DNA of 64,000 bases from NCBI RefSeq assembly GCF_024448985.1, contig NZ_JAMOII010000003.1, forward strand, positions 310,001 through 374,000. The letters run 5' to 3'. The position numbers and the translations under genes were made by a program. The notes beneath the pieces are model-generated. The model saw nothing but the letters and a program-made list of their open reading frames with translations. It ran no database searches and was not told the DNA's origin. Of the stretch, positions 30,182-43,548 are shown piece after piece. Source of the stretch: Stutzerimonas stutzeri (lineage in GTDB: Bacteria; Pseudomonadota; Gammaproteobacteria; Pseudomonadales; Pseudomonadaceae). Every line of letters begins with the position of its first letter. Position 1 is the first letter of the stretch.

Positions 30182-30208
30182 GGACAGCCCGAGCCACTCT
30201 GGCTGTCC
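30182..30208 (-). other. Intra-operon hairpin before distal ccoP
   Basis: GGACAGCC (30182-30189) pairs with GGCTGTCC (30201-30208) around an 11-base loop that can itself fold partly. It sits in the 89-bp gap where the other operon has ccoQ, 11 bp before the ccoP start. It may set mRNA ends or ccoP translation. It has no T-run, so it is not a standard terminator. Confidence 0.55.
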
Positions 30209-30259
30209 GTGATTATGAAGTCCCTGACGGCTGTTTTTGCAGCGCGCCGCTTTCGATGG

Positions 30260-32310
<2,051 letters not shown>

Positions 32311-32391
32311 GTACGGGCTTCCATCCACGGTAATGAGCATGTTTTTCGTCGCGGTAAGCAGACGTTTCTTTCACTGAAAAGCGGGGCAAGG

Positions 32392-33075
32392 ATGAGCAAA
32401 GGGCAAATGGCCGGTATTGACGCCGATCAATACTCGCAGGGCGATGAAATCCCATTCATCAGAGCCGACCAGCCACAAGGCGAGGCGTGCGGCAGCTTGA
32501 TTCTGGCGCACGGAGCGGGCGCGCCGATGGACAGTCCGTTCATGCAACAAATGACCGAACGGCTTCTGGCACGCGGGGTAGCGGTCTTTCGTTTTGAGTT
32601 CGCCTACATGGCCGAGCGCCGCGCGACCGGGCGCAAACCGCCGCCCAATCCACAGGCGCAGTTGCTGCAAGAGTGGCGTGCGGTGTATCGCTCGGTGCGA
32701 CAGCAAACCGCAGGTCGGTTGGCGATTGGTGGCAAGTCAATGGGGGGAAGAATGGCCAGCCTGCTGGCCGATGAATTGGAGGCTGATGCGCTGGTGTGTC
32801 TGGGCTATCCGTTCTACGCCACGGGCAAGCCGGACAAACCTCGCGTGGCGCACCTTGCCGAATTGCGCGCGCCGACGCTGATCGTCCAGGGCGAGCGCGA
32901 TGCCTTGGGCGATCGGGAGACGGTTAGCGGTTATGCGCTAGCGCCAGCGATTCGCCTCCATTGGCTCGCGGCCGCGGACCATGATCTCAAGCCGCTGAAG
33001 CGCTCGGGACTGACTCACGAACAGCATCTGGACAGTGCCGCAGGCGAGGTTGCGGCGTTTCTGCGTCATCCATAG
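32392..33075 (+). CDS. KANL3/Tex30-like alpha/beta hydrolase
   Basis: A 227-residue cytoplasmic protein with the alpha/beta hydrolase plan: LILAHGAGAPMDSPFM, the nucleophile elbow IGGKSMGGRMASLLAD (Ser near residue 118), a PTLIVQGERDALGD acid segment and a C-terminal AADHDLKPLK histidine. This layout matches the small hydrolase family also described as dienelactone-hydrolase-like. The substrate is unknown. I chose the ATG at 32392, after GGGGCAAGG. The first codons overlap an ANR box. Confidence 0.82.
   Translation: MSKGQMAGIDADQYSQGDEIPFIRADQPQGEACGSLILAHGAGAPMDSPFMQQMTERLLARGVAVFRFEFAYMAERRATGRKPPPNPQAQLLQEWRAVYRSVRQQTAGRLAIGGKSMGGRMASLLADELEADALVCLGYPFYATGKPDKPRVAHLAELRAPTLIVQGERDALGDRETVSGYALAPAIRLHWLAAADHDLKPLKRSGLTHEQHLDSAAGEVAAFLRHP
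32417..32430. promoter_or_regulatory. ANR/FNR box for the distal cco operon
   Basis: TTGACGCCGATCAA has one mismatch to TTGAT-N4-ATCAA. Its centre is 113 bp upstream of the distal ccoN ATG. It lies within the first codons of the divergent hydrolase gene. The equivalent distal operon in P. aeruginosa is ANR-induced, which supports the assignment. Confidence 0.65.
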
Positions 33076-33216
33076 CGCCGTCCGAGGGTGTCTGGCTTCC
33101 CGAGCAAGGACTCGGTATCCCCCTGGCTCCTGCGGGGCTGCGGGGTTCGCTTAGGCTGAAGAACGCCGCACCCCGGCACAGAAATGCGGCGTTTCGCCTG
33201 ATTGAACGGTATTACC

Positions 33217-33272
33217 GTAGGGCCGAACTTGTTCGGCCTTCTCAATCTTTGGCCGAATGAATTCGGCCCTAC
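33217..33272. repeat. Dispersed palindromic repeat, GTAGGGCCGAA family (copy 1)
   Basis: A 56-bp element with imperfect inverted ends: it begins GTAGGGCCGAAC and ends GAATTCGGCCCTAC, with smaller palindromes at each half. A close copy is at 61272-61328; the first 22 bases are identical. It lies between the hydrolase gene and the aer terminator and resembles REP-type elements of pseudomonads. Confidence 0.85.
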
Positions 33273-33306
33273 GTTCAGGCTGAACGGACAGACCCTAGAC
33301 AGCAAA

Positions 33307-33328
33307 ACGCCCGTGGCAACACGGGCGT
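33307..33328 (-). terminator. Rho-independent terminator after the Aer-like gene
   Basis: ACGCCCGTG (33307-33315) and CACGGGCGT (33320-33328) form a 9-bp stem with a GCAA loop. On the minus strand it is followed by TTTTGC. It lies 21 bp after the stop of the chemoreceptor gene. Confidence 0.85.
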
Positions 33329-33348
33329 CATAGAGGCACGACCTCTGC

Positions 33349-34917
33349 TCAGCGATTGAAACGCTCCACCAGGGTGTATTGCGAGCGGGCTGTGTTGGCC
33401 AGATCCTCGGAAAGCAACGCCGAACTCTGTGCATCGCCCGTCGTCTGCACCGCGAGACGCGCAATATTGCCGACGTTGTGGCTGATTTCGTCTGCCACCG
33501 CGCTCTGCTGTTCGGTTGCCGAGGCAATCTGCGACGTCATGTCGATGATGCTTTCCACCGCCGTGCTGATGCCGGCAAGTGCCTTGTCCGCGTCGACCAC
33601 TTGTTCCACGCCACGGCTCGCCTGCACGCGTCCTTGCTCGGTGGTCTCGACGGCATGCCGTGCCTGCACCTGCAGTTTTTCGATCAGCTGATGGATCTGG
33701 CCGGTGGCGGCAGCGGTGCGTTGGGCCAACTGACGGACCTCGTCGGCGACCACCGCGAAACCGCGGCCGCTTTCCCCGGCGCGTGCCGCTTCGATGGCCG
33801 CATTAAGCGCCAGCAGGTTGGTCTGGTCCGCGATGCTCTTGATCACATCGACCACTGTGCCGATTTCTTCGCTGTTATGCGCCAGTGCCGAAACCGCATC
33901 GCCGGTTTCCGTCACGGCATGGGCCAGCAGTTCGATGGCCTTGCGGGTCTGAGCACCGATTTCACGGCCTTGGGCCGTCAGCTGGCTGGCCTGCTCCGTA
34001 GCCCCGGCGGCCAGAGCGACGTTGCTGGCGACTTCCTGGGTCGTTGCGGCCATCTGGTTGATGGCCGTGGCGACCTGCTCGGTTTCGTGGTGCTGACGAG
34101 CCAGACCGTCCGAACAACTGTGCGCCAGTTCATCAGCCCGCTTGGCCTGCTGCTGCAGTTGCACGGCACTGTCCTGCAGGCGAGTCAGGCAGGTTTTCAG
34201 CCGCGCATGCTCGCTGAGCATCGCCATCTCCAGCCGGGCTTCGACGCCCTGACTGTCGGTGTACATCCGGGCGATCATCGGGTCGCTCATCGATTGCTCG
34301 GCCAGACGCACCAGACGATTTACGCCACGCATCTGCCAATGGCGCCCGGCCAGGCCCAGCGGTACGGATAGCAGCGCAGCCAGCGCGAAGCCCCATGCGT
34401 GATTGAGCCAGAAGCCGACCATGAAGCCGATCTGGCTGGTCAGAATGAACGGCAGCCAGTTGACCACCAGCGGCAGCAATTTCTCTCGCCGTGGCACGCC
34501 GCTTTTGCCGGCATTCAGCCGGGCATAGAGCGCTTCGGCCCGCTGTATCTGTTCGCGGGTGGGCTTGGTACGGACCGACTCGTAACCGATCACATTGCGC
34601 TGCATATCCAGCACCGGCGTCACGTAGGCGTTGACCCAGTAATGGTCGCCGTTCTTGCGTCGATTCTTGACGATGCCCATCCAGGGCTTGCCTGCCTTGA
34701 GCGTCGTCCACATATGCGCGAATACTGCGGAAGGCACGTCCGGATGACGGATCAGGTTGTGCGGGGAGCCGATCAACTCGCCGCGATCGAAGCCGCTGAC
34801 TTCGGCAAAGATATCGTTGCAGTAGCTGATTTTGCCTTTCAGGTCGGTAGTGGATATTAACGTTTGCTGATCGGGAAATGCATATTCGCGCTGGGTGATG
34901 GGCTGGTTGTTTCGCAT
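33349..34917 (-). CDS. aer: Aerotaxis/energy-taxis receptor (Aer-like MCP)
   Basis: A 522-residue chemoreceptor. An N-terminal PAS domain (about residues 8-120, with [21 protein letters not shown]) would bind FAD and sense redox state. Two short hydrophobic stretches near residues 150-195 form a hairpin anchor with no periplasmic sensor. The C-terminal signalling domain has the hairpin tip [32 protein letters not shown] (split here over residues about 375-406). I chose the ATG at 34917 since [12 protein letters not shown] is the Aer-type start. It would steer cells to favourable oxygen levels, in keeping with the oxidases nearby. Confidence 0.9.
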   Translation of the reverse strand: MRNNQPITQREYAFPDQQTLISTTDLKGKISYCNDIFAEVSGFDRGELIGSPHNLIRHPDVPSAVFAHMWTTLKAGKPWMGIVKNRRKNGDHYWVNAYVTPVLDMQRNVIGYESVRTKPTREQIQRAEALYARLNAGKSGVPRREKLLPLVVNWLPFILTSQIGFMVGFWLNHAWGFALAALLSVPLGLAGRHWQMRGVNRLVRLAEQSMSDPMIARMYTDSQGVEARLEMAMLSEHARLKTCLTRLQDSAVQLQQQAKRADELAHSCSDGLARQHHETEQVATAINQMAATTQEVASNVALAAGATEQASQLTAQGREIGAQTRKAIELLAHAVTETGDAVSALAHNSEEIGTVVDVIKSIADQTNLLALNAAIEAARAGESGRGFAVVADEVRQLAQRTAAATGQIHQLIEKLQVQARHAVETTEQGRVQASRGVEQVVDADKALAGISTAVESIIDMTSQIASATEQQSAVADEISHNVGNIARLAVQTTGDAQSSALLSEDLANTARSQYTLVERFNR

Positions 34918-35054
34918 ATGGAATACGCCTGGCAAATTCGAGATGTCTTGCGTGCTTCTGATTGTTATACGGTCGGTTGACCGTGCTGTTTGTCTTAACG
35001 GCACGCAAACCGATTAGTTGAGAAGTGATGGATAAGTGGTCACCGCAAAGTAAA

Positions 35055-35087
35055 AACGCCCGCCGCAGATCAATGCGAACGGGCGTT
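35055..35087 (-). terminator. Rho-independent terminator after acnA
   Basis: AACGCCCG (35055-35062) pairs with CGGGCGTT (35080-35087). On the minus strand the stem is followed by TTTTTACTT. It lies 23 bp beyond the acnA stop. Confidence 0.85.
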
Positions 35088-35109
35088 CCGGCGGCGGCGC
35101 GGCGAGCGC

Positions 35110-37785
<2,676 letters not shown>

Positions 37786-38083
37786 TCGTCTCTCCTTTTT
37801 GCCCGCACGGTCGGGCTGGCTGGATGGGAAGCGTTATGTTGAAGCTAGCTTCTGATGGCATGTTTCGCCACGAAGCTGGCCGCCGACCAGCGTCGACGGC
37901 AATGGAGCGCCTCGGTGTTTGCAGGCGCCTGACGGGGCTGTATTCGGGCCCGATTGATTCCAGCTAACTGTTCACTGGACCGGGGCAGCGAGCCTGGGGT
38001 TCCCCACTCGGCTATGATGTGCGGCTTTGGTCGCAGAGCGCTTGAGCGCCAATATGCCTTTGCGCTGACTACAGGGTTCGTAC

Positions 38084-39133
38084 ATGAAAACATTGCTGCT
38101 GCATTGCCGACCGGGCTTCGAGAACGAAGTCTGTGCCGAAATCAGCGACCAAGCCGCACGCCTTGATGTGGCGGGGTACGCCAAGGCTAAACCGGACAGC
38201 GCCTGCGCTGAATTCATTTGTAGCGAGGAAAATGGTGCTGAGCGGCTGATGCGCGGCGCGCGCTTCGCGCGGCTGATCTTCCCCCGACAATGGGCTCGAG
38301 GCGATTATCTGGCGCTGCCGGAGACTGATCGAATCAGCGTGCTGCTCGACCATCTGAAATCCTATCCAGTCTGCGGAAGCCTCTGGCTGGAAGTGCTGGA
38401 CACCAATGACGGTAAGGAGCTGTCGACCTTCTGCCGCAAGTTCGAGGCGCCTTTGCGCAAGGCGCTGACGAACGCGGGTCGATTGAGCGTGGGCGGTGAC
38501 GGCCCGCGTTTGCTACTGACATTCAAAAGTGGTCGCGAAGTTTTCCTTGGTATCGCTGAGGCAGATAACAGCGCCATGTGGCCGATGGGTATCCCGCGTC
38601 TGAAATTTCCGCGGCAGGCGCCAAGCCGGTCGACGTTGAAGCTGGAAGAGGCCTGGCATCACTTCATTCCACGTGATCAGTGGGACGAGCGGCTGGCGGC
38701 GGGCATGACTGCAGTGGATTTGGGCGCCTCGCCGGGCGGCTGGACCTGGCAGCTGGTCAACCGTGACATCGAGGTGATGGCCGTGGATAACGGCCCGATG
38801 AACGAAGCGTTACTCGAGTCGGGGCTGGTTGGCCATTACCGGGCCGATGGGTTCGCCTTTCGCCCCAAGCGTGCGGTGGATTGGATGGTCTGCGATATCG
38901 TCGAGAAACCCGCAAAAAATGCCGCTTTGCTGGAGATCTGGATTGGCGAAGGCCTGTGTCGCGAAGCGGTGGTTAACCTCAAACTGCCGATGAAACAACG
39001 CTATGCCGAGGTGAAACGTTTGCTGGAACGCATTGCCGATGGGCTTGCCGAACGAGGGGTGAAAGCGAGCATCGGCTGCAAGCAGCTATACCATGACCGC
39101 GAAGAAGTGACCTGCCATCTGCGTCGGCTGTGA
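38084..39133 (+). CDS. rlmM: 23S rRNA C2498 2'-O-ribose methyltransferase
   Basis: A 349-residue SAM-dependent methyltransferase. The N-terminal THUMP-like region precedes a Rossmann fold with DLGASPGGWTWQLVNR (SAM motif, near residue 208), the VDWMVCDIVEKP acidic motif and NLKLPMKQRY with the catalytic lysine. The Lys-Asp-Lys arrangement fits the RlmM/RrmJ superfamily. It stands alone between acnA and the MITE-like repeat. Confidence 0.93.
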   Translation: MKTLLLHCRPGFENEVCAEISDQAARLDVAGYAKAKPDSACAEFICSEENGAERLMRGARFARLIFPRQWARGDYLALPETDRISVLLDHLKSYPVCGSLWLEVLDTNDGKELSTFCRKFEAPLRKALTNAGRLSVGGDGPRLLLTFKSGREVFLGIAEADNSAMWPMGIPRLKFPRQAPSRSTLKLEEAWHHFIPRDQWDERLAAGMTAVDLGASPGGWTWQLVNRDIEVMAVDNGPMNEALLESGLVGHYRADGFAFRPKRAVDWMVCDIVEKPAKNAALLEIWIGEGLCREAVVNLKLPMKQRYAEVKRLLERIADGLAERGVKASIGCKQLYHDREEVTCHLRRL

Positions 39134-39189
39134 CGCGCTTGGCCGAGTGACCGCGCGATCCGTCTGGGCGACAATGCCGACCTGTTTTA

Positions 39190-39324
39190 GCAGGCCGTTG
39201 AAAAACTACCTGCGTTGGCAATACTGCGTTAAAAACAGCCTCAGAATGCTCATTTAGAACACCTAAACTCCGCTTCTTCGGCTGTTTTTGCCTTGCCTGC
39301 CTCGCCTACGTTTTTTCAACGACC
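39190..39324. mobile_element. MITE-like palindromic element upstream of tusA
   Basis: About 135 bp with inverted ends: GCAGGCCGTTGAAAAAC at the left, and on the right the reverse complement AGGTCGTTGAAAAAACG. An inner pair with AAAAACAGCC (39231-39240) and GGCTGTTTTT strengthens the fold. TTTTA flanks both ends (39185-39189 and 39325-39329), consistent with a target duplication. There is no coding frame. It ends 17 bp before the tusA ATG. Confidence 0.7.
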
Positions 39325-39341
39325 TTTTAAGGGAGTTTGTG

Positions 39342-39593
39342 ATGTCTCAATCTGTTGAACTGTCCGCCGACGCTGTGCTCGATGCCAGCGGCCTCAACTG
39401 CCCCGAGCCGGTGATGATGCTGCACAACAAGGTGCGCGGCTTGGGTGGGGGCGAATTGCTCAAGGTCATTGCGACCGATCCGTCTACCCAGCGCGATATA
39501 CCGAAATTCTGCGTGTTTCTGGGTCATGAGCTGGTCGACCAACAGGCTGAAGAAGGAACCTACCTGTACTGGATTCGCAAGAAGCTCGATTGA
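39342..39593 (+). CDS. tusA: Sulfur carrier protein TusA
   Basis: An 83-residue persulfide carrier for tRNA 2-thiouridine and other sulfur transfers. The catalytic CPxP motif is in [19 protein letters not shown], near residue 20. The C-terminal strand [18 protein letters not shown] is typical. The ATG at 39342 follows a GGGAG site. The region where its promoter should lie is largely occupied by the MITE-like element. Confidence 0.93.
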   Translation: MSQSVELSADAVLDASGLNCPEPVMMLHNKVRGLGGGELLKVIATDPSTQRDIPKFCVFLGHELVDQQAEEGTYLYWIRKKLD

Positions 39594-39605
39594 GCTTCTG
39601 AGTTC

Positions 39606-39965
39606 TCACACGCATGGCGGCAGAAACGCCAGCTGCAGGCCGACAAACACCGTCGACAACGCCGCGATGAAATGAATCCCCGATGCGACCTTGGTGACGA
39701 ATACTTGGCGTTCGTCGAGATCATGTGGTGGCCGTGAGAGCCTCCAGGACCGCCACCCCAGCCAAAGCAACAGAGCAACCACTAGCACGGTGAATATGCC
39801 GAAACTCGCATTCAGCCAATTGAAGATTCCCAGATTGGGATCAGGCGGTGCGATCGAACAGACCACCGCATGCGAGCCGTACATCGCGGCGAACCAGAGG
39901 CTCCAGATGGTCAGGCCAAAGGGAATTTGCATCGGATGGAACACTGACGTGCGCCGGTAGCTCAT
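39606..39965 (-). CDS. Small membrane protein of the caa3 oxidase operon
   Basis: A 119-residue protein with three hydrophobic segments (about residues 15-35, 52-70 and 90-112) and no cysteine or histidine pattern I can assign. Its start overlaps the stop of the subunit I/III gene by one base (TGATG), so it is translationally coupled to the oxidase. It may be a small subunit or an assembly factor. I do not recognise its family. Confidence 0.8.
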   Translation of the reverse strand: MSYRRTSVFHPMQIPFGLTIWSLWFAAMYGSHAVVCSIAPPDPNLGIFNWLNASFGIFTVLVVALLLWLGWRSWRLSRPPHDLDERQVFVTKVASGIHFIAALSTVFVGLQLAFLPPCV

Positions 39966-42496
39966 CAGGCACCTCCCCAGGCTGACGGGAACAGAACGAT
40001 CGCCGCATAGGCACTCCAGACCACACCAAGGTTGTAGTACCAGAGCTGTTCGACGACGACCGGCTCGTAGGGCGCCATCTCACCCACGTAACCGTGATGC
40101 ACCCGCAGCATCTGCAGCAACGTACAGATGGTCGCCAGGCCGCAATGAATCAGGCTGTAAGCGAGGATCACGAAGATCACCGCGTCGTGGGCGGTTTCGG
40201 TCACCTGCAATTTGGCGCTCAGCAACACCCATAACAAGGTGCCGAATTGCGCCACACCGATGGCTGTTACCACGCCCAGGTTGCCCATCAGGCCGCTGAT
40301 ATCGCCACGGCGCAGCCGCGCCGGTATGACACGCATCCACAGCGTACCGAGGGTCAGTAGAACGGCACTGGCGAGCATCAGCCAGCCGTTCAGCTGCGAC
40401 TGCTCCGGTACCTGCCATTCCGGTGAGACGGTCCACAGATAGAACCAGCCGAACAGCAGCGACAGGTATAGCGTGCCATTAGCCAGCAAAGTGACGCCCA
40501 TTCCCCAAAGCCCCGGGCCGTCGAAGGTGCGCGAATGCAGCGGAGGCTCGCCGGGTTGGGTGCGTGCATCCGGTGCGGCGGTTGGATGCGCGCCGTTTTC
40601 CCAGGACCAGCGGAACAGCACGATCAAGGTAGCGACCGTCGCGATCAGGGCCCCCCAGTAGACCTTGTTCAGAAGGCTCAGGCAGAGCGCGGCGAGAAAT
40701 ACCGAGGCCACGAACGGCCACCAGCTATTTCCAGGCAGATGAATGACCTCACGTACCTTGCCACTCAGCGGGTCCGAGCCCCAGGTCTCCCTCCGTCCGT
40801 GATCGATGGTCGTCAACGCATGTTCGGCGCGGTCGATGCTGTGGGGCAGATCCGGATCCTTCCACAGCGGATGACGATCAGTAATGTCCGGCAGGCTGAC
40901 AAAGTTGTACGGGCTCGGTGGCAGGCTGGTCGCCCATTCCAGCGTGTCGGCGTTCCAGGGATTGGTCTTGGCGGGCTGACCGAAGCGGAAGTGCAACACG
41001 ATGTCCAGCAGTATGGTGCCGATGCCGATGGCCATGATGAAGCTGCCGATCGATGAAATCAGATTGGGTATGTCCCAGCCCAGACCGGTGTCGTAGGTAT
41101 AGACCCGGCGCGGCATGCCTATCAGGCCGGTCCAGTGCATGATCAAGAAGGTGGTGTTGAACCCGATGAATACCAGCCAGAACCCCCAGCGGCCCAAGCG
41201 CACGGAGGGCATGCGGCCGGAGAAATGCGGCAGCCAGTAGTAGAGTCCGGCCATCAACGGAAAGAACATGCCGCCCACCAGCACGTAATGCATGTGCGCG
41301 ACGACGAAATGGGTGTCGTGAACCTGCCAGTCAAAGGGCACCAGCGCCACCATCACGCCGGTCAGGCCGCCGCAGACGAAGACGATCAGAAACCCGACCA
41401 GCCAAAGCATCGGTACGTGATACACCGGCTTGCCCAGCCACAGGGTTGCGATCCAGGAGAAGATCTGCACCCCGGTGGGGATGGCCACCAGCATGCTCGC
41501 CGCCGAGAAGAAGCCCAGCGCCAGCGCCGGGATGCCCACCGTGAACATGTGATGGACCCAGAGCCCGAAGCTGAGAAAGCCCGTGGTCAGGACGCCCAGC
41601 ACCACCCAACGATAGCCCACCAGCGGACGCTGGCAGAACACCGGCAGCAGCGTCGAGACGATCCCCGCGCCGGGCAGAAAGATGATGTAGACCTCGGGAT
41701 GGCCGAACAGCCAGAACAGGTGCTGCCAGAGCACCGGGTCGCCGCCCTTGGCCGTGTCGAAGAAGGGCAGGCCGGCGGCGCGCTCCAGCTCCAGGAGAAT
41801 GCTGCCCAGGATCAGCGGTGGGAAGCCGATGACGATCATCATCGCCATCACCAGGATGTACCAGGCGTAAATCGGCATCTTGTGTAGCGCCATGCCGTTG
41901 GTGCGGGTGCGCAGGATCGACACCACCAACTCGACACCCGCGCTTACCGCCGAAATTTCGACGAAGGTAATGCCCAGCAACCAGAAGTCCGAATTCACGC
42001 CCGGCATGTGCGAGGCGCTGGACAGCGGCGTATACATGAACCAGCCGGCCTTGGGCGCTACGCCGAGAAATACGCTGGACAGCAGAATGATGCCGCCGAA
42101 CAGATAGCAGAAATAACCGAGGGCCGAGAGCCGGGGAAAGACCAGATCTCGCGCGCCGAGCATCTTGGGTATCAGATAAACCGCCAGGCCTTCCATCATC
42201 GGCACGGCAAACAGAAACATCATCACCGAGCCGTGCATGGTGAAGACCTGGTTGTAGACGTCCGGCTCCATCAGCACATAGCCGGGCATGGCGAGCTGCG
42301 TGCGGATCAGCATCGCCATCAGCCCGCCGATCAGGAAGAACACGCCCCCAGTGACCATGAAACGCAGGCCGATACTGGTATGGTTGACGATAGTCAGCGC
42401 ACGCCAGCCGCGCGGGTTGCCCCAGACGTCATTGAATTGATCGTGAAGCTGATCCGGATCGGTAGAAGGGGCGCTGCCCCGGAACGAAGAAATCAT
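39965..42496 (-). CDS. ctaD: Cytochrome c oxidase fused subunits I and III
   Basis: An 843-residue fusion. The N-terminal part (about residues 1-540) is haem-copper oxidase subunit I, with WLFGHPEVYIIFLPGAG (CuB and cross-linked Tyr), FGLWVHHMFTVG, and FVVAHMHYVLVGG for the haem ligands. After a linker, residues about 640-843 form a subunit III-like bundle (GLWGMGVTLLANGTLYLSLLFGWFYLW). I chose the ATG at 42496, which overlaps the ctaC stop as ATGA; the frame runs 7 codons further. Such I-III fusions occur in some caa3 oxidases. Confidence 0.9.
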   Translation of the reverse strand: MISSFRGSAPSTDPDQLHDQFNDVWGNPRGWRALTIVNHTSIGLRFMVTGGVFFLIGGLMAMLIRTQLAMPGYVLMEPDVYNQVFTMHGSVMMFLFAVPMMEGLAVYLIPKMLGARDLVFPRLSALGYFCYLFGGIILLSSVFLGVAPKAGWFMYTPLSSASHMPGVNSDFWLLGITFVEISAVSAGVELVVSILRTRTNGMALHKMPIYAWYILVMAMMIVIGFPPLILGSILLELERAAGLPFFDTAKGGDPVLWQHLFWLFGHPEVYIIFLPGAGIVSTLLPVFCQRPLVGYRWVVLGVLTTGFLSFGLWVHHMFTVGIPALALGFFSAASMLVAIPTGVQIFSWIATLWLGKPVYHVPMLWLVGFLIVFVCGGLTGVMVALVPFDWQVHDTHFVVAHMHYVLVGGMFFPLMAGLYYWLPHFSGRMPSVRLGRWGFWLVFIGFNTTFLIMHWTGLIGMPRRVYTYDTGLGWDIPNLISSIGSFIMAIGIGTILLDIVLHFRFGQPAKTNPWNADTLEWATSLPPSPYNFVSLPDITDRHPLWKDPDLPHSIDRAEHALTTIDHGRRETWGSDPLSGKVREVIHLPGNSWWPFVASVFLAALCLSLLNKVYWGALIATVATLIVLFRWSWENGAHPTAAPDARTQPGEPPLHSRTFDGPGLWGMGVTLLANGTLYLSLLFGWFYLWTVSPEWQVPEQSQLNGWLMLASAVLLTLGTLWMRVIPARLRRGDISGLMGNLGVVTAIGVAQFGTLLWVLLSAKLQVTETAHDAVIFVILAYSLIHCGLATICTLLQMLRVHHGYVGEMAPYEPVVVEQLWYYNLGVVWSAYAAIVLFPSAWGGA

Positions 42497-43548
42497 GGAG
42501 CGAGCGTCTCCAGCCAATCGGCAATCTGATCTAGGGTTTCTGGCGGAACGTCATCATGAGCAGGCATGCCGTTTCCGAATTTGAGCGACTTGTGTTCGCG
42601 CAACCAACGGCGCAGTCCTTCGTGGTCGTTTTCGATCACCCCGGCGCCCAGCGACGGGCGGCTGGCCAGGTCGGTCAGGTCCGGTGCTCGATTGCCGTCG
42701 GTTATTCCCGCGACGCGATGGCATTGGCCGCAGCGTTCGTCGAAGACCTGACCGGCCCTACCGGGCGCGCGCTGCGTGAAGTTGAGGTTTTCCCTCGCGG
42801 CGATCCATGCGTCGAAGTCGGCGGTGGTCTGGGCTTCGACATGGAGCTTCATGTGGGTGTGCTGAAGGCCGCAGAACTCCGAGCACTGCCCATGAAAGAT
42901 CCCGGCATGCCCGGCTTCGATGCGAATGACGTTGGTTCGACCCGGCAGCATATCCATCTTTCCGCCAAGACGAGGGACCCAGAACGAGTGGATGACGTCC
43001 GCGCTGGTGACGTGCACGTCTATCAGGCGACCGGCAGGGATGATCAGTTGGTTGGCCGTGGTAACGCCGCTGTCGGGGTAGTGCACTTCCCACCACCATT
43101 GATGGCCGGTGACCTCCACCTTCAGCGGTTGCTCGCCGTCCACCGGAAGCGGAATCATGCCGCGGCCGGTGGGGATGCCGAATATCAGCAGCACGATGAT
43201 GCTCACGCTTGGCAGCACGACGCCCCCACCGATGATCCACCAGCGATTGTGCCGTATCGCCTGTTCTTCGCTGGTCTGGCGTGGCTTGCGCGCCAGCGCA
43301 TAGATCCAGAGTGCGCTGACGACCAGTAGCACCAGCGTGGCAAAGGCGAACATGCCCCACCAGACATTCGCCACCTGTCTTGCCATGGGACTGGCCGGAT
43401 CGAGTGTGGATAGCGGGCCGCCGCACCCGGCCAATAAAGGAACTGCCAGCGCCAGTGTGGTCAATTTCAAGAAGCTGCCGGCTCGTTCGGCGCGTTCCTC
43501 TTCCTGCCGCTGGAGTATCGGATGCCCAATGATCAAAGTTCCATTCAT
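42493..43548 (-). CDS. ctaC: Cytochrome c oxidase subunit II with fused cytochrome c (caa3 type)
   Basis: A 351-residue lipoprotein-like subunit. A lipobox LLAGC follows the hydrophobic segment, then two membrane helices, QWWWEVHYP, the CuA site HGQCSEFCGLQHTHM near residue 230, and a C-terminal haem c site DERCGQCHRVAG near residue 290. The covalent haem makes this a caa3 enzyme. The ATG at 43548 gives an unusually long polar N-region; a TTG at 43470 would start directly before the signal sequence. The stop overlaps the next gene (ATGA). Confidence 0.9.
   Translation of the reverse strand: MNGTLIIGHPILQRQEEERAERAGSFLKLTTLALAVPLLAGCGGPLSTLDPASPMARQVANVWWGMFAFATLVLLVVSALWIYALARKPRQTSEEQAIRHNRWWIIGGGVVLPSVSIIVLLIFGIPTGRGMIPLPVDGEQPLKVEVTGHQWWWEVHYPDSGVTTANQLIIPAGRLIDVHVTSADVIHSFWVPRLGGKMDMLPGRTNVIRIEAGHAGIFHGQCSEFCGLQHTHMKLHVEAQTTADFDAWIAARENLNFTQRAPGRAGQVFDERCGQCHRVAGITDGNRAPDLTDLASRPSLGAGVIENDHEGLRRWLREHKSLKFGNGMPAHDDVPPETLDQIADWLETLAP

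Noticed and set aside
42670-42690. GGTCAGGTCCGG resembling the conserved core of 4.5S RNA
   Set aside because: It is inside the ctaC coding region without the GAAGCAGCC continuation or the long hairpin. No 4.5S RNA gene is visible beside dnaX either.
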